From assembly GCF_018882445.1 (NCBI RefSeq), contig NZ_JACVOM010000002.1, positions 1-64,000 of the forward strand: DNA of 64,000 bases, in the 5' to 3' direction. The notes below the pieces were generated by a model. That model made no database searches. It was not told the DNA's origin and saw only the letters and a list, made by a program, of their open reading frames with translations. A program made the translations under genes and the position numbers. Shown here one piece after another: positions 8,402 to 17,502 of this stretch. Positions within the stretch are counted from its first letter, which is position 1, and every line of letters starts with the position of its first letter. This stretch comes from Polynucleobacter sp. 15G-AUS-farblos. Its GTDB lineage: Bacteria; Pseudomonadota; Gammaproteobacteria; Burkholderiales; Burkholderiaceae.

Positions 8402-9571
8402 GTGAGTGACAAGCAATACCACCTAGAAATAATCGATAAGCTGACTGATGTAACTGCTGCAGAGTGGGATGCACTCCTTCCTACTGATGCAAGCCCCTTT
8501 TTGCAGCATGCTTTTTTAAGCACCCTAGAAGAAACAGGCTGCGTTGGTAGTAATACTGGCTGGCAAGTTACTCACCTTGGCTTGTATCAAGCAGATCGCC
8601 TTATTGGCGCAATGCCCTTGTACCTAAAGCAACATTCCTACGGAGAGTTTGTCTTTGATTGGTCCTGGGCTCAAGCCTATGAGCAGCAAGGCATGCAGTA
8701 CTACCCAAAAGCACTCTGCGCCATCCCCTTTACCCCCGTTCAAGGCTCGAGAATCTTATTTGCAGCTGATCAGCCTAAGGCCCAGATTGAAGCGCAACTC
8801 ATTTCCGGTCTAAAAACCTTGGTTCTGCAAAACAATTTATCGTCTGCTCATATTTTGTTTCCCTTAAGCGAGCAAATTCAAGCCATAGAAGACCAAGGCT
8901 TTATGTTGCGAGATTCGGTACAGTTTCATTGGCACAACCAAGACTTCATGAGTTTTGAGCAGTTTTTAGCTGCACTCACCATGAAGCGCCGTAAGAATAT
9001 TCGACGCGAACGAGAGCATGTTGCTAAAGAAGGTGTTTCTTTTCGACATATTCCTGGTCAATCAGCCAGTGATGAGGACTGGTCATTCTTTTATCGTTGC
9101 TATGCCAATACTTACTTCGAGCATCATTCGAGCCCTTACTTGAAGGAAGTTTTTTTTAGACTCCTTGGTCAGCGTATGCCTGAAAACCTGCACCTCATCA
9201 TTGCCCAGAGAAATGACAAGCCCATTGCTGCCTCGCTATTAGTGGTGGATGCCATTTCCTCGAAAGCCTATGGTCGATATTGGGGTGCAATAGAACATAT
9301 TCCCCTACTTCATTTTGAGACTGCGTATTACCAGGCGATTGAGTACTGTATCGAGCATGGGATCCAGACCTTTGAAGGTGGCGCCCAGGGTGAACACAAG
9401 ATGGCGAGAGGATTCTTGCCCACCACCATTCATTCGGCACACTTTATTGCTGACCCCCGTTTTGCAAAGGCAGTAAAACATTTCTTAGATCGTGAGCACC
9501 AAGGTATTGGCGCCTATGTGGATGAGCTCGCCGAGCACAGTCCTTTGAAATCCACTAAAGTACATCCATGA
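8402..9571 (+). CDS. FemAB-like GNAT-fold acyltransferase (COG3146 / PF04339 family)
   Basis: A 389-aa cytoplasmic protein with no signal peptide or membrane segment. I recognise the general pattern of the COG3146/PF04339 family, proteins with a GNAT-like fold related to FemAB peptidyl transferases. The basic stretch MKRRKNIRRER and the late segment TFEGGAQGEHKMARGF are typical of the family. The start is GTG, 6 bases after gloA; its stop overlaps the next ATG by 4 bases, suggesting translational coupling. The acceptor substrate is unknown; a role in cell-wall or amino-acid acylation is only suggested by homology. Confidence 0.8.
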   Translation: MSDKQYHLEIIDKLTDVTAAEWDALLPTDASPFLQHAFLSTLEETGCVGSNTGWQVTHLGLYQADRLIGAMPLYLKQHSYGEFVFDWSWAQAYEQQGMQYYPKALCAIPFTPVQGSRILFAADQPKAQIEAQLISGLKTLVLQNNLSSAHILFPLSEQIQAIEDQGFMLRDSVQFHWHNQDFMSFEQFLAALTMKRRKNIRREREHVAKEGVSFRHIPGQSASDEDWSFFYRCYANTYFEHHSSPYLKEVFFRLLGQRMPENLHLIIAQRNDKPIAASLLVVDAISSKAYGRYWGAIEHIPLLHFETAYYQAIEYCIEHGIQTFEGGAQGEHKMARGFLPTTIHSAHFIADPRFAKAVKHFLDREHQGIGAYVDELAEHSPLKSTKVHP

Positions 9572-9822
9572 ATTCTGGAAGCGATAAACCCAACACCCAA
9601 GATGGCTCAAACTCACTTTCTACTGGAGATGATGCTTCTGACTCACCCTGTATTGGAGTCTGCACCACTCTTTACGATGAGATCTGCCAAGGTTGTGGGC
9701 GCACCCTAGCAGAGGTCAGTAATTGGGTCTTCTATTCCCCAGAAGAAAAGGCAACTGTTTGGCAGCGCATCCGGGCAGATGGAACCGCCCAGCGTTTTCA
9801 GAGACAGGTAAAAGAAAAATAA
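9568..9822 (+). CDS. DUF1289 family small Cys-rich protein
   Basis: An 84-aa protein with the DUF1289 signature: SPCIGVC, then CQGCGRTLAEVSNW, giving four cysteines in a CxxxC...CxxC arrangement that probably binds metal. The first 25 residues are polar and probably disordered. The start codon overlaps the stop of the upstream acyltransferase (ATGA), so the two are translationally coupled. A strong hairpin with T-run follows its stop. The function of DUF1289 proteins is not established. Confidence 0.85.
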   Translation: MNSGSDKPNTQDGSNSLSTGDDASDSPCIGVCTTLYDEICQGCGRTLAEVSNWVFYSPEEKATVWQRIRADGTAQRFQRQVKEK

Positions 9823-9844
9823 GCCCATCGTATGGGCTTATTTT
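9818..9844. terminator. Bidirectional rho-independent terminator
   Basis: An 11-bp perfect stem (AATAAGCCCAT / ATGGGCTTATT) with a 3-base loop sits between the convergent DUF1289 gene (plus) and ybiT (minus). T-rich tracts flank it in both directions, so it can end transcription from either side. It overlaps the last bases of the DUF1289 reading frame. Confidence 0.9.
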
Positions 9845-9863
9845 CTATGAGCGCTAACTGAGC

Positions 9864-11471
9864 TTAACCTTCAAGAGCCTGACTTCTGAGATATTCCTCG
9901 TAAGTACCAGAGTAATCGGTAACGGTACCATCCATCTTCACTTCTAGGATGCGGTTAGCTAGAGCAGATACAAACTCACGGTCATGCGAAACGAAAATGA
10001 GTGTGCCATCGAATTTCTCAAGGGCAATTTGCAAACTCTCAATGGATTCCATATCCATATGGTTAGTTGGCTCATCCATTGCTAGGACATTGTATTTTTG
10101 GAGCATCAACTTACCCCAAATCATTCGGCCCTTTTCACCACCGGAGAGAACCTTAACGGACTTGCCAATATCGTCGCCTGAAAAAAGTAAGCGGCCCAAG
10201 GTGCCACGAATCACTTGATCATCGTCGCCCGTATTGCGCCAATTATTCATCCAATCCATCAGCAATTCGTCTTTAGCAAACATCTCTGTATTGTCTTGAG
10301 GCATTACACCAACATTGGCATTTTCTGCCCACTTCACATCACCACTATCTGCAGCTATACCATCAAAACGCTTACTCAGAATTGTTTTCAAGAGAGTTGT
10401 CTTACCAGCGCCATTTTGACCAATGATGGCAATCTTCTCACCGGCACGCACGCCCAATTTAAAATTCTTGAAAATAGTACGGTCATAGGACTTGGTCAAC
10501 GCATTGCACTCGACCGCCATATTGTGAAGTTTCTTCTCAGTATCAAAACGAATAAAAGGGTTCTGACGTGATGAAGGTTTTACTTCAACGACCTCAATCT
10601 TCTCTAACTGTCTTTGACGAGATGTTGCTTGACGTGCCTTAGAAGCATTGGCCGAGAATCGCGCCACGAAAGCCGCTAATTCAGCAATTTTTTCTTTCGC
10701 TTTAACGTTGTTACTTAATTGTTGTGTTCTTGCCTGTACTGAAGCCAGCATGTAGGAGTCATAGTTTCCAGGATAGACCTTGAGAGTCCCATAGTCCATA
10801 TCCGCCATATGCGTACAGACTTCATTTAAGAAGTGGCGATCATGCGAAATAATAACGATGGTACTTTTAATTTGATTCAGAATGTCTTCAAGCCAATGAA
10901 TCGAATGGATATCCAAGTTATTGGTTGGCTCATCTAGCAACAAAACATCAGGATCAGAAAAAAGTGCTTGTGCTAATAAAACGCGTAGCTTCCAACCTGG
11001 TGCAACATTGCTCATTGGGCCATCGTGTTGCTCAATCGGAATACCAATTCCTAGGAGTAACTCTCCTGCTTTAGCTTCAGCGGTGTAACCACCATATTCA
11101 GCATACTTACCCTCAAGCTCAGCAGCCTTCATGTAATCTTCATCTGTCGCTTCAGCGTTTGCGTAAATGGCATCGCGTTCCGCTGCAGCCTTCCACATTT
11201 CCTCATGACCCATCATGACGACATCCAATACGCGGACATCTTCATAGGCAAATTGATCTTGACGCAACTTACCCAAACGAATACCAGGATCAAGGCTCAC
11301 ATTGCCACTAGTAGGCTCAAGCTCGCCACCCAGAATTTTCATGAAGGTAGATTTACCGCATCCGTTTGCGCCAATAAGGCCATAGCGATTACCGCCGCCA
11401 AACTTTACGGAAATGTTTTCGAACAAGGGCTTTGCCCCAAACTGCATAGTGATATTAGATGCTGACAGCAC
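9864..11471 (-). CDS. ybiT: ABC-F family ATPase, YbiT type
   Basis: A 535-aa soluble protein with two ABC ATPase domains and no membrane segments, as in ABC-F translation factors that act at the ribosomal E site. The first domain has Walker [10 protein letters not shown] and DEPTNNLD. A charged linker in the middle carries the [16 protein letters not shown] segment. The second domain has Walker [10 protein letters not shown], signature LSGGEKGR and DEPTNHMD. The N-terminal block [19 protein letters not shown] is very close to E. coli YbiT as I remember it, so I prefer that name over EttA or Uup. It is monocistronic, ending at the bidirectional terminator. Confidence 0.93.
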   Translation of the reverse strand: MLSASNITMQFGAKPLFENISVKFGGGNRYGLIGANGCGKSTFMKILGGELEPTSGNVSLDPGIRLGKLRQDQFAYEDVRVLDVVMMGHEEMWKAAAERDAIYANAEATDEDYMKAAELEGKYAEYGGYTAEAKAGELLLGIGIPIEQHDGPMSNVAPGWKLRVLLAQALFSDPDVLLLDEPTNNLDIHSIHWLEDILNQIKSTIVIISHDRHFLNEVCTHMADMDYGTLKVYPGNYDSYMLASVQARTQQLSNNVKAKEKIAELAAFVARFSANASKARQATSRQRQLEKIEVVEVKPSSRQNPFIRFDTEKKLHNMAVECNALTKSYDRTIFKNFKLGVRAGEKIAIIGQNGAGKTTLLKTILSKRFDGIAADSGDVKWAENANVGVMPQDNTEMFAKDELLMDWMNNWRNTGDDDQVIRGTLGRLLFSGDDIGKSVKVLSGGEKGRMIWGKLMLQKYNVLAMDEPTNHMDMESIESLQIALEKFDGTLIFVSHDREFVSALANRILEVKMDGTVTDYSGTYEEYLRSQALEG

Positions 11472-11540
11472 GGATGTTTTCTAGCTTTCTGAAATTCAAT
11501 TGAGCGCCCTACTTTATGGGGCAAAGACCATTATTTTAAC

Positions 11541-11555
11541 GGGTTAGGAAAACCC
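11541..11555 (-). terminator. Weak hairpin between yhhQ and ybiT
   Basis: GGGTT and AACCC flank a 5-base loop. Read on the minus strand it is followed by an A/T-rich stretch containing a few Ts. It lies just after the yhhQ stop, so it may weakly end yhhQ transcription before ybiT. The stem is short and I hold this loosely. Confidence 0.3.
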
Positions 11556-11564
11556 AGGCTCAAA

Positions 11565-12275
11565 TTAAACTTTGACCCGAAATGGGGTGAAATCAGTGTG
11601 AATATCGTAAAAATCCTGATTTTCCTTGCGCTTTAAGAATCCCACCACCCAATAAGTGAGTGGAGTCGCCAAGATTTCCCAAGTGGTTTTCAAAACATAC
11701 TGAGCCATAGCCACCTGGATGACCTCTTGAATGGACCATAAACCATAAAAGGCGAGCATATAAAACAGGGAGGAATCCACCAACTCCCCGACTGCTGTTG
11801 AGCCGATCGTGCGCATCCATAAGTGGCGCCCCTCTGTCCAAATTTTCATTTTGGCCAAGACGTAGCTATTTGCAAAACTGCCACAGCAAAAGGCTGTCAT
11901 CGAAGCCAGAGCGATTCGCCAAGAATTCCCAAAAACTGTTTCTAAACCCTGTTGATAATTGGCCATATAAGCGCCGGGAGCAGCCGGTAAAGCGATTACG
12001 ATTTGCGCCATGATGGCTGCAAAAGCCAAAGCGGCGAAGCCCGCCCAAACCGCCCTTCGGTCATACGCATAACCATAAACCTCAGTCAAAATATCGCCAA
12101 AAAAATAGGCGATTGGAAAAAAGAGGATGCCTGCCCCAAAGACTGTTGAACCAAAGTAAGGTAAATCTACTACTGCCGCCTTTCCTGCCCCAATAAAGTT
12201 AGAACAGAGTAAAACAACTACAAAGGCGGCCAAAATGAGGTCGTAGTAGCGATGGTGGCGTCTCGGTGCGTCCAT
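11565..12275 (-). CDS. yhhQ: Queuosine precursor transporter YhhQ (VUT family)
   Basis: A 236-aa integral membrane protein with about six hydrophobic helices. The early segments NFIGAGKAA and FGDILTEVYGY, the central SMTAFCCGSFANSYVLAKMK and the late GSTAVGELVDSSLFY are typical of the YhhQ/DUF165 family. These proteins import preQ0/preQ1 for queuosine modification of tRNA. It is divergent from glutaryl-CoA dehydrogenase. I looked for a preQ1 riboswitch upstream and did not see one. No queuosine biosynthesis gene is in the window, so the transport role rests on family knowledge. Confidence 0.9.
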   Translation of the reverse strand: MDAPRRHHRYYDLILAAFVVVLLCSNFIGAGKAAVVDLPYFGSTVFGAGILFFPIAYFFGDILTEVYGYAYDRRAVWAGFAALAFAAIMAQIVIALPAAPGAYMANYQQGLETVFGNSWRIALASMTAFCCGSFANSYVLAKMKIWTEGRHLWMRTIGSTAVGELVDSSLFYMLAFYGLWSIQEVIQVAMAQYVLKTTWEILATPLTYWVVGFLKRKENQDFYDIHTDFTPFRVKV

Positions 12276-12370
12276 AAGCTTAAAAAAATGGATAATAGAA
12301 ACAAGAATATCTGTATTCCTAGAAATTCGCAGGAAGCAACAAAAAAATAAATTAAAGGATGACTAAAGTA

Positions 12371-13549
12371 ATGAGTAAAGCCAGTTTTCAGTGGGAAGAC
12401 CCACTTTTGCTTGATACCCAACTGACTGAAGATGAGCGCATGATTCGCGACGCTGCCGCTGAATATGCTCAAGGGCGCTTAATGCCCCGGATTCATGATG
12501 CATATCGCAATGAAACCACTGACCCCAGCATCTTTCGTGAAATGGGTGAACTTGGATTACTCGGCATTACGATTCCCGAGCAATATGGTGGTGCTAACCT
12601 GAATTATGTTTCCTATGGCTTGATTGCCAGAGAGATTGAGCGTGTAGATTCAGGGTATCGCTCCATGATGAGTGTGCAATCTTCTCTGGTCATGGTGCCG
12701 ATTAATGAATTTGGTAGCGAAGCTCAAAAACAAAAATACCTTCCTAAATTAGCAACTGGTGAATGGATTGGTTGTTTTGGTTTAACAGAACCTAACTATG
12801 GCTCCGACGCCGGTGGCATGATCACGCGCGCCAAAAAGGTTCCGGGTGGCTTTTCTTTGACTGGCTCAAAGATGTGGATCTCTAACTCCCCAATCGCTGA
12901 TGTTTTTGTGGTGTGGGCAAAAAATGATGAAGGCATCATTCGCGGCTACATTCTAGAAAAAGGCATGAAGGGCTTAAGCGCACCTAAGATCACTGGCAAG
13001 ATGGGCTTACGCGCCTCCATTACTGGTGAAATCGTGATGGATGAGGTATTTGTCCCAGATGAAAACGAATTCCCTGAGGTTACCGGCCTAAAGGGCCCGT
13101 TCACCTGCCTCAATTCAGCTCGCTATGGCATTTCTTGGGGCGCTCTTGGTGCCGCCGAATGGTGTTGGCATGCAGCCCGTCAATACACTATGGATCGCAA
13201 GCAATTTGGTAAGCCATTAGCGTCCAATCAGCTGATTCAGAAAAAATTGGCTGATATGCAAACAGAAATTACTTTAGCCCTTCAGGGTTGCTTGCGCTTA
13301 GGCCGCATGAAAGATGAAGGCATTGCTGCCCCAGAAATTACCTCCATCATGAAACGCAACTCCTGCGGTAAATCCCTGGATATTGCACGGATGGCGCGTG
13401 ATATGCATGGCGGTAACGGCATCTCTGACGAGTACGGCGTTGTTCGTCACATGCTCAATCTTGAAGTAGTTAACACTTATGAAGGCACGCATGATATTCA
13501 CGCGCTAATTCTAGGTCGTGCGCAAACAGGCATTCAAGCCTTTAGTTAA
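12371..13549 (+). CDS. gcdH: Glutaryl-CoA dehydrogenase
   Basis: Oxidises and decarboxylates glutaryl-CoA to crotonyl-CoA in lysine, tryptophan and glutarate breakdown, passing electrons to ETF. The 392-aa product has the acyl-CoA dehydrogenase fold: [11 protein letters not shown] in the flavin/substrate region, [17 protein letters not shown], and the catalytic Glu at about 371 in [17 protein letters not shown], which matches GcdH rather than generic acyl-CoA dehydrogenases. An ATG at 12359 is in frame but overlaps the AAAGGA ribosome-binding sequence, so the ATG at 12371 is the better start. The electron route would be through ETF to the ETF-QO at 6260. Confidence 0.92.
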   Translation: MSKASFQWEDPLLLDTQLTEDERMIRDAAAEYAQGRLMPRIHDAYRNETTDPSIFREMGELGLLGITIPEQYGGANLNYVSYGLIAREIERVDSGYRSMMSVQSSLVMVPINEFGSEAQKQKYLPKLATGEWIGCFGLTEPNYGSDAGGMITRAKKVPGGFSLTGSKMWISNSPIADVFVVWAKNDEGIIRGYILEKGMKGLSAPKITGKMGLRASITGEIVMDEVFVPDENEFPEVTGLKGPFTCLNSARYGISWGALGAAEWCWHAARQYTMDRKQFGKPLASNQLIQKKLADMQTEITLALQGCLRLGRMKDEGIAAPEITSIMKRNSCGKSLDIARMARDMHGGNGISDEYGVVRHMLNLEVVNTYEGTHDIHALILGRAQTGIQAFS

Positions 13550-13553
13550 GGTA

Positions 13554-14627
13554 CTAAGTTCCAAGCTTTTCTACGATGGCCTTTGCTGATTGAGCAAAGG
13601 CCTCGTCACTATCACTCTCCAGAAGTACGTAGCGATCTGAGCTGTAAGCCGGAAAGTTGCGAACGATAGATGATGAATAGGATGGGTCATAGTGTTTGAC
13701 CAATAGCTCCTCTACCAATTGGGGAAAATTTCCTGCATCAATGGCTTCTGACCATTGTGCAATTTGCACCTTTCCATAATGCGCCGTGAGTAGTGCTAAC
13801 TTGTTCTTGAAGTGATTGGTATCAGTTAAAAAGTGGTGGTACTCCCGAATTAACCACGACACTCTAGTAGCAGTGCTAGATCTCAACTCAATGCAAGATC
13901 CGCTGCGGATTTTCTCCATCAAGGCATCAGGCACATGCACGCCGCCCACCTTTTTACTCTCAGACTCCACATACACCGGCCTACTTGGGTCTAAAGATCG
14001 AAGAGCATTCCACATGGCAGTCTCAAAACCTTTTTGCGAAGGCTGATCGATCAGCGGTTCATTACCAAGCACTGAGCCCCGATGTAGCGCCAGAGCCTCA
14101 AGATCTAGCACCTGGGCACCCAAGGCTTTAATTTCTTGTAAGACTCTTGTCTTTCCACTGCCAGTCATACCGCAGATCACCTGAAAGGAGAACTGCTTGG
14201 CATCAAGCTCAAGGCCATCGATGACAGTTCGTCTAAACCCTTGGTATCCCCCTTCGAGTTGCATCGCCTTCCAGCCTATGCGATTCAGAATATGGGTAAA
14301 GGCTCCGCTACGCTCCCCGCCGCGCCAACAATAAATCAACGGACGCCATTCACGTGAATAGTCTAAAAAATGATTCTCTAGATGATTGGCAATATTACGA
14401 GAGACTAATGCGGCTCCAAGCTTTTTAGCAGCAAATGGAGATTCTTGTTTATATAAGGTACCAATCTGAGCACGCTCTTCATTATTCAGAACTGGATAAT
14501 TCACTGCTCCAGGAATATGATCTAGAGCAAATTCTGCTGGGGAGCGAACATCGATCACCAAATCAAAATGATCAAGTTGATTAAGAAACTGATCTGACTT
14601 TAAGATGTGCGGGTTGCTTGGCTGCAT
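13554..14627 (-). CDS. mnmH: tRNA 2-selenouridine (2-geranylthiouridine) synthase
   Basis: Converts 2-thiouridine at the wobble position of some tRNAs to 2-selenouridine via a geranylated intermediate (MnmH/SelU/YbbB). The 357-aa protein has an N-terminal rhodanese domain with catalytic Cys100 in IYCWRGGERSG and a P-loop at about 152-160 (CGMTGSGKT) for the C-terminal ATP-binding half. I start at the ATG at 14627. The longer ATG at 14669 would overlap the thioesterase gene by 37 bases and add residues outside the family pattern. Selenophosphate synthase (selD) is not in the window. It ends 4 bases from the convergent gcdH gene. Confidence 0.92.
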   Translation of the reverse strand: MQPSNPHILKSDQFLNQLDHFDLVIDVRSPAEFALDHIPGAVNYPVLNNEERAQIGTLYKQESPFAAKKLGAALVSRNIANHLENHFLDYSREWRPLIYCWRGGERSGAFTHILNRIGWKAMQLEGGYQGFRRTVIDGLELDAKQFSFQVICGMTGSGKTRVLQEIKALGAQVLDLEALALHRGSVLGNEPLIDQPSQKGFETAMWNALRSLDPSRPVYVESESKKVGGVHVPDALMEKIRSGSCIELRSSTATRVSWLIREYHHFLTDTNHFKNKLALLTAHYGKVQIAQWSEAIDAGNFPQLVEELLVKHYDPSYSSSIVRNFPAYSSDRYVLLESDSDEAFAQSAKAIVEKLGT

Positions 14628-14632
14628 ACGCT

Positions 14633-15055
14633 TTATGAGCGCAATATCTGCAGAATATGCTCTGGCCAAGGAGCAGACTGATTGGTAGTGAGATCAACCC
14701 AAACCATCGTCGCCCCTCCTTCAGCCACAAGCGTCTCTGGAGCGGTCGTCAAATACATCTCTGTATAGACATCCAAACTTGATCTTCCTATTGCTCCGAT
14801 AGAAGTCTTCAAAATGAGTTCACCGGGATAGGAGAGTTGTTGATAGAAATTACAAAATCCGTTGATCATCAACATGGATTCGCGACCAGGGGCAACACTG
14901 TATCCAAGAGAGGTAATCCACTCTACCCTAGCCTGCTCCATATACCGAAAGTAAATGGTGTTGTTGACATGCCCGTAGGCATCCATATCGCCCCAGCGAA
15001 TAGGCATGAGCATTTCATGCACTACTCTTTTTTCAGCGGGGATCGTAATGCGCAT
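14633..15055 (-). CDS. Hotdog-fold acyl-CoA thioesterase (YbgC/FadM-like)
   Basis: A 140-aa single hotdog domain. The motif WGDMDAYGHVNNTIYFRYMEQAR at 21-43 holds the family's catalytic Asp (D25) followed by the GHVNN turn, as in 4-hydroxybenzoyl-CoA thioesterase-like enzymes. It hydrolyses acyl-CoA thioesters, but the chain length is not predictable. It lies 11 bases downstream of the sulfurtransferase gene and 5 bases before mnmH on the same strand, so it may be read through from the sulfur cluster. No sulfur role is implied. Confidence 0.87.
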   Translation of the reverse strand: MRITIPAEKRVVHEMLMPIRWGDMDAYGHVNNTIYFRYMEQARVEWITSLGYSVAPGRESMLMINGFCNFYQQLSYPGELILKTSIGAIGRSSLDVYTEMYLTTAPETLVAEGGATMVWVDLTTNQSAPWPEHILQILRS

Positions 15056-15066
15056 CTGAGATGGAC

Positions 15067-15411
15067 TTAGCCCAATTGCATCGCAAGATGGTACAAATTA
15101 GTTGAGCGTGCTCCTGAGCGACAAAATGCCAAGACAGGTCCAGGCATTGTTTTCAGCAAGCGCGCCATTTCTTGAACCTGCGCCGGTGTAATTGCGCTGG
15201 GCACAACCGGTAAGTAAGCGTAGTTCAAACCCAATCTCTCTGCTTCAGCTTGTATCGATGCATTAGAGGGTTGGCTTGGGCCAGCTTCGCCATCAGGACG
15301 ATTATTTATGACGCTTTTGTACCCTTGCTGAGCAATCTCAGCAAGGTGGCTGGGATCAATCTGGCCAAGCGTACCAAATTGACTTGTATGACAGCTAATA
15401 GGAAGACTCAT
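15067..15411 (-). CDS. TIGR01244/DUF442 (Blh-type) sulfurtransferase-like protein
   Basis: A 114-aa protein with a dual-specificity-phosphatase-like fold. The active loop is AFCRSGARS with Cys97 and Arg102. The spacing is C-x4-R, as in rhodanese-type sulfurtransferases, not the C-x5-R of true tyrosine phosphatases. The ATG at 15411 is preceded by GAGGG at a good distance. A longer frame back to 15531 would run into the upstream membrane-protein gene and is rejected. It follows the three YeeE/YedE-type genes, a pairing I recognise from proteobacterial sulfur loci. The likely role is receiving imported sulfane sulfur in the cytoplasm, by inference. Confidence 0.83.
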   Translation of the reverse strand: MSLPISCHTSQFGTLGQIDPSHLAEIAQQGYKSVINNRPDGEAGPSQPSNASIQAEAERLGLNYAYLPVVPSAITPAQVQEMARLLKTMPGPVLAFCRSGARSTNLYHLAMQLG

Positions 15412-15460
15412 AAGACCCTCGAAACGAGCAAGATTGAAAAAAGACAGTAAGAATTCTAAA

Positions 15461-15898
15461 TCAGACTTGCTTACGATGGCCTGTAAAAAAACGTTCGCAA
15501 AGATGCATCCCGGCAAGCATCGCAAGCACAAATACTAATGCCTTTAAATGACCAGCGCCTAAGGCAACAATTGCCGGCCCCGGACAGAATCCCGCCAAAC
15601 CCCAACCAGCACCAAATATAAAGCTACCAATAACTAGAGGACGTGAGATATCTCTTCTAGTAGGAATATGAAAGACACCCCCAAAGAAAGCTTCGCTACG
15701 CTTGCTAGCCAAAAAGAAACCAGCTAATCCTACCAAAACTGCACCACCCATGACAAATATTAAAGAAGGATCCCATAAGCCTGCGAGATCTAAAAAGCTT
15801 TGGATCTTCATTGGGTTGGTCATGCCGGAAATGATCAGGCCCCATCCGAATAAAACGCCAATGGCATATTGACTAATAAGGCTAAAGTGTTTTTTCAT
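15461..15898 (-). CDS. YeeE/YedE-type membrane protein, C-terminal half type (DUF6691, PmpB-like)
   Basis: A 145-aa protein with about four membrane helices. The sequence GAGWGLAGFCPGPAIVALG near residue 105 carries the conserved Cys of the YeeE/YedE (DUF395) sulfur-transport family. Together with the next gene upstream it corresponds to a YeeE/YedE protein split into two polypeptides, like the PmpAB arrangement. The genes are 7 bases apart, so they are almost certainly co-translated as partners. The probable role is uptake of thiosulfate or another sulfane-sulfur compound; the substrate is not proven by the sequence. Confidence 0.85.
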   Translation of the reverse strand: MKKHFSLISQYAIGVLFGWGLIISGMTNPMKIQSFLDLAGLWDPSLIFVMGGAVLVGLAGFFLASKRSEAFFGGVFHIPTRRDISRPLVIGSFIFGAGWGLAGFCPGPAIVALGAGHLKALVFVLAMLAGMHLCERFFTGHRKQV

Positions 15899-15905
15899 GA
15901 TGAGC

Positions 15906-16337
15906 TTAGATGAGGTGGCGAATAATAAAAACTACTAAAAAACCAGCAGTCATAAAAGAGAGTGTTGCCACTAAAGAGCGTGGCGATAAGCGGGATAAAC
16001 CACATATCCCATGGCCGCTCGTGCAACCTGAACCATACTGAACACCAAAACCTACCAGTAAACCAGCAACAATTACCGTTACCCAGCTGGCATCGACCTC
16101 AATAACTGGAAAAATACCAAAAATCAGGGCTGCTAAAAAAGAAGAAGTAAGTAAGCCAAGAGCAAATGCCAAGCGCCAAGACCAATCCCCTACCTTAGGA
16201 TGCAATAGACCAGAAACAATGCCACTAATACCCAAAATACGGCCATGCAAGATTACATAAAGGGCTGCGGCAACACCTAATATCATTCCACCCAATAGGG
16301 ATGGGATAGGAGTAAATGACAACCAGTCGATTTGCAT
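15906..16337 (-). CDS. YeeE/YedE-type membrane protein, N-terminal half type (PmpA-like)
   Basis: A 143-aa protein with about four membrane helices and the family signature [18 protein letters not shown], with Cys105 and Cys112 in the sulfur-relay position. It is the upstream partner of the DUF6691 protein. The pair lies 21 bases after the full-length YeeE/YedE gene, giving three related channel-like proteins in a row. In TsuA-type transporters such cysteines bind and relay thiosulfate; here that function is inferred by similarity. Confidence 0.86.
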   Translation of the reverse strand: MQIDWLSFTPIPSLLGGMILGVAAALYVILHGRILGISGIVSGLLHPKVGDWSWRLAFALGLLTSSFLAALIFGIFPVIEVDASWVTVIVAGLLVGFGVQYGSGCTSGHGICGLSRLSPRSLVATLSFMTAGFLVVFIIRHLI

Positions 16338-16358
16338 TAAAAGTCCAATCTATAGTGA

Positions 16359-17480
16359 TTAACTGCAGGGATTAGGGGCAAGTCGGAATTGCAAATATCG
16401 CAAGCCGAGATATGCTCCAAAAATAAAACCTGGAAGCGCTAAGAACGATCCAAGTGCCAAAGTAGAAATCCCACTTAAGCCTTGACCAACAGTGCAGCCT
16501 ATAGCGGTAACACCACCAAAGCCCATTAAGCATGCACCCACCAAATGACTAGCTGTATCTTCTGCGTTTCGAAATGATTCCCAACGAAATGACTTAGTCA
16601 AAATAGCTACAGCAGCCGATCCTAGAATCATTCCGAGCACTGCAATAATGCCGACAGTAAGAACTTTTGAAGTATCACTAAACATCATGAGCCAATCAAG
16701 TGAGTAGGCGTATGGCGCAACAAAGGAAAGGCTTTCCATTCTTCCTGAGTTGGTCAATAAGAAAACTTCCTCTAAAGTATTTGGATCCTCAGCTACGTAT
16801 CCTAGATTTCCTGAAACCCACCAGACTGCGCAAATCGCTAAGCCTACAGCTACACCAGCAAACAGATTTTCAATGGTCCAAAATACTTTACTCGCCAAGG
16901 CATAGGCAATAAAGGCAAAACCTACTATGAGACCTAGAGCTAGGTGTAAATTGGCTCTTGCGATTCCAGTAATAGCGCTGAAAATACTGGGTAAATCTTG
17001 CGGCGTATTTAACGTAATGAAAACAGTGTCTAGTGTATTAATGCGAATCACGCCTAAAAAGCCCCGCATCGTCATATAGGCAGTTAAACCCAAAACCATA
17101 AATACAATGATTGACTTCAAGTTACCACCACCAATGCGTACTAAAGTCTTACTGCCGCACCCTGAGGAAAGAACCATTCCAATACCAAACAAAATACTGC
17201 CAATAATGGTTGAGAGCCAAAGCAACTTATTACCAGTGTAAACGCTCTTTAATGGGTCAATTAACCCAAAATAAGACATCAAGGCAAAGCCCACAATAGC
17301 CACACCAATTGCTAGGAACCATTGCCTTAGACGATCCCAGCTAGACATAATAAAAATGTCGGAAACTGCACCCATACTGCAAAAGCCAGTTTTCTGCATC
17401 ACCGCACCAAGCAAAAAGGTAATTACAAAAGTAGCCCAAAGAACGGACTTTCCTAGCGAAGCAATATCTACAACTTCCAT
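16359..17480 (-). CDS. YeeE/YedE family membrane protein, TsuA-like thiosulfate/sulfur importer
   Basis: A 373-aa integral membrane protein with about ten hydrophobic segments arranged as two related halves. Conserved cysteines sit at 34 (KTGFCSMGAV), 108 (SSGCGSKTL) and 329 (AIGCTVGQGLSG), the pattern of the YeeE/YedE family, whose TsuA member imports thiosulfate through Cys relays. It ends with a free Cys two residues before the stop. It is located 22 bases downstream of a small cytochrome c in the sox-linked run. Thiosulfate is the obvious candidate substrate given the sox genes, but persulfide-type sulfur is also possible. Confidence 0.87.
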   Translation of the reverse strand: MEVVDIASLGKSVLWATFVITFLLGAVMQKTGFCSMGAVSDIFIMSSWDRLRQWFLAIGVAIVGFALMSYFGLIDPLKSVYTGNKLLWLSTIIGSILFGIGMVLSSGCGSKTLVRIGGGNLKSIIVFMVLGLTAYMTMRGFLGVIRINTLDTVFITLNTPQDLPSIFSAITGIARANLHLALGLIVGFAFIAYALASKVFWTIENLFAGVAVGLAICAVWWVSGNLGYVAEDPNTLEEVFLLTNSGRMESLSFVAPYAYSLDWLMMFSDTSKVLTVGIIAVLGMILGSAAVAILTKSFRWESFRNAEDTASHLVGACLMGFGGVTAIGCTVGQGLSGISTLALGSFLALPGFIFGAYLGLRYLQFRLAPNPCS

Positions 17481-17502
17481 GATGAATAAATTCTAAAAAA
17501 TA

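Noticed and set aside
12276..12358. preQ1 riboswitch in front of yhhQ
   Set aside because: The gap is AT-rich but shows none of the expected C-rich loop and A-rich tail of a preQ1-I aptamer.
15412..15531. Longer sulfurtransferase frame reaching 15531
   Set aside because: The extra 40 residues overlap the DUF6691 gene and a good ribosome-binding sequence precedes the internal ATG.
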